Below, piece by piece: positions 5,354-8,357 of a stretch of DNA of 8,357 bases. The stretch's first letter is position 1; each line of letters opens with the position of its first letter. A model generated the notes under the pieces. It had not been told where the DNA came from. It searched no databases and was given only the letters and a program-made list of their open reading frames with translations. The position numbers and the translations under genes were made by a program. Origin of the DNA: Halovenus sp. (GTDB lineage Archaea; Halobacteriota; Halobacteria; Halobacteriales; Haloarculaceae); contig JAQCNR010000395.1 in the NCBI GenBank assembly GCA_028274925.1, positions 1-8,357 of the forward strand. Reading direction: 5' to 3'.

Positions 5354-5362
5354 GAATCTCCC

Positions 5363-5376
5363 CCGGTAACTACCGG
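5363..5376 (+). promoter_or_regulatory. Palindrome CCGGTA-AC-TACCGG, possible operator
   Basis: A perfect 6+6 bp inverted repeat with a 2-bp centre ends one base before the ATG at 5378. It lies between the TATA box and the predicted transcription start, where a bound repressor would block initiation. No regulator has been identified. Confidence 0.4.
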
Positions 5377-5377
5377 T

Positions 5378-6088
5378 ATGGACATCCGCGGTAACCGGAA
5401 GTGTACGGCCTGTGGCGCCCGGTGGTCGTACTACGAAACCGGCGAGATTGCCTGCCCGGAGTGTGGGTCGCTGAAAAGCGTCGGCACCGACGACCGCCAG
5501 ACGCACACCGCCGGGGCGGCTGACCTCGACCTGACGGGTGTTATCGCCGATATCGACACTGCACCGACCCGAGAGATTGCCGACGCTGCTGCCGACGAAG
5601 CCGCTGCCTACGTCCGGACTGTGGGCTTCATCGACGCCGGGTCACTGCTGGGGCTCTCAGAAACCTACGTGGGCGCGTGTGAACTCCGCCGCGTCGGTCG
5701 AACGCTCGGTCGACTGCTCACTATCGATACTGACGAGGAACTGTACTTTCTGTCCTTGCTCCGCGGCGTCGCTGAGGGTGAACGGCCGCCGCCCGGCGAG
5801 GTTCCCGACGCCCTCCGTCCAGAGCGTGGACTGGCCGCCACCGCTGCTGTCGACGCCTATCTCACCGACCTCCGGCGGCAGTACACCGAGCGCGAACCAC
5901 CGGTCGACCGGGCGCTCTCGTGGGTGACCACCGAGAAGAAACGAATCGAGGCCATCGACGGCGACGTCGCCCCGACCGACGCCGACCGACTCGTCCGGAC
6001 TGTCCAGGACGTGAGCGAATACCTCCGGACCGGCGACGAGTCGGCACTGGCCCGTGCACTCGACGGCGTCGACTCGGGAGTCCGCTGA
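5378..6088 (+). CDS. Zinc-ribbon protein with helical C-terminal domain, haloarchaeal conserved hypothetical
   Basis: The 236-aa product begins with a zinc ribbon: C9-x2-C12 and C26-x2-C29, with RWSYYETGEIACPECGS in between, similar to TFIIB-type or rubredoxin-like knuckles. From about 50 onward it is mainly helical and acidic (DLDLTGVIADID, EIADAAADEAAAYVR, TVGFIDAGSLLGLSETYVGA, LRRVGRTLGRLL), without a catalytic motif I recognise. It resembles a conserved haloarchaeal domain-of-unknown-function family (possibly DUF7117, from memory, not verified). The ribbon could bind nucleic acid or a protein partner. The start is fixed by the TATA box 27 nt upstream and by the ribbon lying at the very N-terminus. 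It is divergent from the 48-aa gene with 98 bp between start codons, and a palindrome sits on its predicted transcription start. Confidence 0.85.
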   Translation: MDIRGNRKCTACGARWSYYETGEIACPECGSLKSVGTDDRQTHTAGAADLDLTGVIADIDTAPTREIADAAADEAAAYVRTVGFIDAGSLLGLSETYVGACELRRVGRTLGRLLTIDTDEELYFLSLLRGVAEGERPPPGEVPDALRPERGLAATAAVDAYLTDLRRQYTEREPPVDRALSWVTTEKKRIEAIDGDVAPTDADRLVRTVQDVSEYLRTGDESALARALDGVDSGVR

Positions 6089-6159
6089 CTGTTCTGTCAC
6101 TCTTTGACTGGTAACAAACTCAGCGTAGATTGGTAGTTACGGTGAATTTATCTACTCGA

Positions 6160-6165
6160 TTTATA
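6160..6165 (+). promoter_or_regulatory. TATA box upstream of the histidine kinase gene
   Basis: TTTATA (in GATTTATACC) is a near-consensus haloarchaeal box on the plus strand and predicts a start near 6189. A second, weaker AATTTATC lies at 6145-6152. With the kinase ATG at 6305 this gives a leader of about 115 nt, unusually long for this group. A poor box (GTATCT, about 6273) could give a leaderless alternative. Confidence 0.5.
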
Positions 6166-6199
6166 CCAGCAGTGTGTCTGAACGCCTGTTTCGGCCCCA

Positions 6200-6256
6200 A
6201 TGGTTAACACGCCCGATACTAATTACTCAGTCAGACGTGGCGGGTGCCGGAACTGA
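6200..6256 (+). CDS. Possible 18-codon upstream ORF in the kinase leader
   Basis: ATG at 6200 lies about 11 nt after the start predicted from the TATA box at 6160-6165 and opens a frame of 18 codons (MVNTPDTNYSVRRGGCRN) ending in TGA at 6254-6256. The stop falls inside the loop of the hairpin at 6237-6269, so translation could affect its folding. There is no homology I recognise, and chance is a serious alternative. Confidence 0.2.
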   Translation: MVNTPDTNYSVRRGGCRN

Positions 6257-6269
6257 ACAGTCCCGCCAC
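6237..6269 (+). repeat. Inverted repeat GTGGCGGG/CCCGCCAC in the kinase leader
   Basis: A perfect 8-bp stem (6237-6244 with 6262-6269) surrounds a 17-nt loop that contains a smaller palindrome, ACTG-AA-CAGT (6252-6261). It ends 35 nt before the kinase ATG. It has no T-run behind it, so a leader structure or operator fits better than a terminator of the upstream gene. Confidence 0.5.
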
Positions 6270-6304
6270 TCCGTATCTGTAGGGGATGTCGGTGGGTGTT
6301 AGAG

Positions 6305-8357
6305 ATGTCAACGGAACAGCCACACACTGAGCTGTTGTACGAGATTTCGCTGGCGATTCGGCAGCGCGAGCGCCTCGCTGACACGGCGCGAGAGGCAGTC
6401 GCTGCCTACGTTGAGCACCTCGACTGTTCACTGGGCGTCGTCTTCGAGTACACTGGCTCCGGGCAGGTTCCGTACACCTCGGTTGGAGCAGTTCCCGACG
6501 CCAGCCACGAGAGAGAGTGCTACGAGGCTGCCCGTGAACGTCTCGCGCGCTGGCAGGACCAGCCCGACGCCGAGCGCGACTCACTCCCGCTGTCCGGGGT
6601 GGGGGGGTCGGAGCCGTACTGGTTGTTCGACCTGCCAGACTTTGGTGTGTTACTGCTGGCCGGTGGCAACCTGACCGACACGACAGCGTCGGCGCTGACC
6701 GACCTCAACCAGAACCTTGCGGCGGCCTGCCGAGCGGCCCGAGAAACCGACCATCTCCGCGGCGAGCGCGACCGACTTGGCGTCGTTTTCGACACGATTC
6801 AGGAGCCAATCATCACCGCGAACTACGTCGACGGTGACCCGATTATCCAGCGGGCCAACGACCGCTTTCTCGACGTGTTTGGCTACGACGAGGCGACGGT
6901 ACTCGGTGCGAACGTCAACGACCTGACCGTGCCCGATGACGAAACGACATGGACGGAAGCGGACGGCATCGACGCCCAGCTCGACAACGGCGAGCCAATC
7001 ACCCGCGAGATACGGCGCAAGGCTGCCGACGGGATGCGTGATTTCCTTCTGCGAGCAGCCCCGGTTGACCCGGGCGGCGTCGAGGAATACGTCGGCATCT
7101 ACGTCGACATCACAGAGAACAAAATCAGGCAGCGGCGCTTCGAGTGGCTCTACAACGAGAGTCAGGCCATCCTCGGCAGTACGGACACCGAGATGATCTG
7201 TGAACACACCCTCGACGCCGCGCACGAACTCGTCGATTTTGCCCGTGGAGCCGTCTACCTCTACGACCGAGAAACCGAAGGGCTCGTCCCCGCCGTCACC
7301 GCCGAACACGACGGCGGCGAGCACGCCTGGGAACCCGACACTGAAGCGGGAAGTATTGCGTGGGAGGTCTACCGCAGCGGCCCACGCTGGTTCGAGGACC
7401 TTTCGAACTGTGAACTGACCGTTCCCTGCGGGGATAAGGAGGGCAGTTCGCTGTCCGTTCCGCTGGGCGAACACGGCGTGTTGATGATGGCCACCGAACA
7501 GCCAGGGCTGTTCGACGAGACGGACTTCCAGGTGACGAAACTGCTCGGGGTCATCGTCGAGGTTGCGCTCGACCGGGCGCAACGCGAACACGGCCTCGAG
7601 GCGGTCCAGTCGATTACGCGGCGCATCCTCGACGCCGAGAACCACGAGGAGGCAGCCCGGAGTGTCCTCGAACGGCTCCCCGAGGCACTGGATATGCCGC
7701 TGTCTGCGATCTGGCAGTACGACGCCACGACAGATGTTCTCGAGCCAGTTGCGACGACTGACGCCGCGCTGGAGCTAATCGACGACATACCCGTCTTCAC
7801 CGACGGCGATAGTATCGCGTGGCGAGCGTTCAAAGACGGCGAGACGAAACTCGTCGGCGATGTCCTGGCCCACGAAGACGTCTACAACGACGACACGGCG
7901 TTCAATTCAGAGATTATCATGCCGCTGGGCGATTTCGGCGTCCTCTCGACGGCGTCGACACGCTGTGGGAGCTTTACCGAGGCCGAACGCCGATTACTCG
8001 AAACGCTTGCGGGCAACGTCGAAACGGCGATGCGCCTCGTCAGCCGCCGCCACGAGCGCGACTTGCTCGACCAGGTTATTGCGAGAGTCCTCCGGCACAA
8101 CCTGCGCAACGACCTCAACGTGATTCAGGGCCACGCCAGAGAACTCCCGGACACGCCGGAGGTTGCACCACACGCACAGGCGATCATCGAGCACTGCAAG
8201 AGCCTCCAGAAAACCGCCCAGAACGCCCGGCAGATGCGCGAAATTGTCGATTCGAGTGGCGATATGATGACCATCTCGTTGCCCGAGGCTGTCGACCACG
8301 CCCTCCGACGAGTCACTGACAGCTTTCCTGACACCGATATCACCGTCGACATCGCGG
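6305..8357 (+). CDS. Sensor histidine kinase with GAF-like, PAS and GAF domains (3' end outside the window)
   Basis: The frame is open from ATG 6305 to the window edge, with 684 residues visible. An N-terminal GAF-like domain (about 1-150; LLYEISLAIRQRERLADTAR) is followed by a PAS domain at about 157-272 (RLGVVFDTIQEPIITANY to YVGIYVDITENK), GAF at about 278-425 and a second similar GAF at about 433-585. The H-box is RVLRHNLRNDLNVIQGHA, with phospho-acceptor His598, the HNLRND version typical of haloarchaeal kinases. The HATPase domain (N, G1, G2 boxes) must lie beyond the edge; the last visible residues are a helix leading to it. No transmembrane segment or signal peptide is visible, so it is probably a cytoplasmic sensor of redox, light or a small ligand that phosphorylates an unknown response regulator. 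No regulator gene is in the window. A leader with a hairpin precedes it. Confidence 0.93.
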   Translation, partial: MSTEQPHTELLYEISLAIRQRERLADTAREAVAAYVEHLDCSLGVVFEYTGSGQVPYTSVGAVPDASHERECYEAARERLARWQDQPDAERDSLPLSGVGGSEPYWLFDLPDFGVLLLAGGNLTDTTASALTDLNQNLAAACRAARETDHLRGERDRLGVVFDTIQEPIITANYVDGDPIIQRANDRFLDVFGYDEATVLGANVNDLTVPDDETTWTEADGIDAQLDNGEPITREIRRKAADGMRDFLLRAAPVDPGGVEEYVGIYVDITENKIRQRRFEWLYNESQAILGSTDTEMICEHTLDAAHELVDFARGAVYLYDRETEGLVPAVTAEHDGGEHAWEPDTEAGSIAWEVYRSGPRWFEDLSNCELTVPCGDKEGSSLSVPLGEHGVLMMATEQPGLFDETDFQVTKLLGVIVEVALDRAQREHGLEAVQSITRRILDAENHEEAARSVLERLPEALDMPLSAIWQYDATTDVLEPVATTDAALELIDDIPVFTDGDSIAWRAFKDGETKLVGDVLAHEDVYNDDTAFNSEIIMPLGDFGVLSTASTRCGSFTEAERRLLETLAGNVETAMRLVSRRHERDLLDQVIARVLRHNLRNDLNVIQGHARELPDTPEVAPHAQAIIEHCKSLQKTAQNARQMREIVDSSGDMMTISLPEAVDHALRRVTDSFPDTDITVDIA

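Noticed and set aside
4939..5385. N-terminal extension of the peroxiredoxin frame to 5385
   Set aside because: The extension is basic, crosses a TATA box, two perfect hairpins and the 48-aa gene, while the conserved peroxiredoxin domain begins at 4938/4932 with correct promoter spacing.
6089..6304. tRNA or other known RNA gene
   Set aside because: I looked for cloverleaf stems and a T-loop and found none; only the promoter-like boxes and one hairpin stand out.
6650..7645. 331-aa open frame on the minus strand
   Set aside because: It is a shadow of the histidine kinase coding strand. The plus frame has recognisable PAS/GAF domains; this one has no coherent domain and no promoter.

Overview
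The window looks like a chromosomal segment of a halophilic archaeon (Halobacteria, perhaps Haloarcula-like; genus not determined). The evidence is high G+C, very acidic predicted proteins, start codons sitting about 26-28 nt downstream of TATA-like boxes (leaderless mRNAs), an IS1341-type tnpB remnant, and a histidine kinase with the haloarchaeal H-box HNLRND.

Layout. Positions 1-871 hold the decayed end of an IS200/IS605-family (IS1341-type) element: two diverged C-terminal tnpB fragments joined head to tail, then a highly structured right end. Positions 872-1049 contain no gene except the promoter of the next one. Positions 1050-2009 (+) encode a sugar-phosphate nucleotidyltransferase, followed at 2059-2286 (+) by a two-helix membrane microprotein whose 3' end overlaps the 3' end of the convergent tsr3 gene (2271-2762, -). 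Upstream of tsr3 on the minus strand are a small membrane protein (2802-3122), a SnoaL/NTF2-like protein (3212-3544) and a peroxiredoxin fused to a helical domain and a long acidic tail (3541-4938). The last two share an ATGA stop/start overlap and probably form an operon.

Positions 4939-5132 have no coding gene but carry two perfect hairpins behind a TATA-like box, a candidate small RNA or structured leader. A 48-aa acidic protein lies at 5133-5279 (-). It is divergent from a zinc-ribbon protein at 5378-6088 (+). A 216-bp leader region (6089-6304) with a good TATA box, a possible 18-codon upstream ORF and a hairpin precedes a large sensor histidine kinase (6305 to the window edge, +), which is cut off before its ATPase domain.

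Most of the content is ordinary haloarchaeal chromosome: nucleotide-sugar supply, rRNA modification, oxidative-stress defence and signalling. The parts least explained by standard annotation are the tandem tnpB wreck with a surviving branched right-end structure, the two-hairpin element at about 4985-5084, the peroxiredoxin fusion, and the structured leader of the kinase gene. No complete new defence or mobile system is visible.
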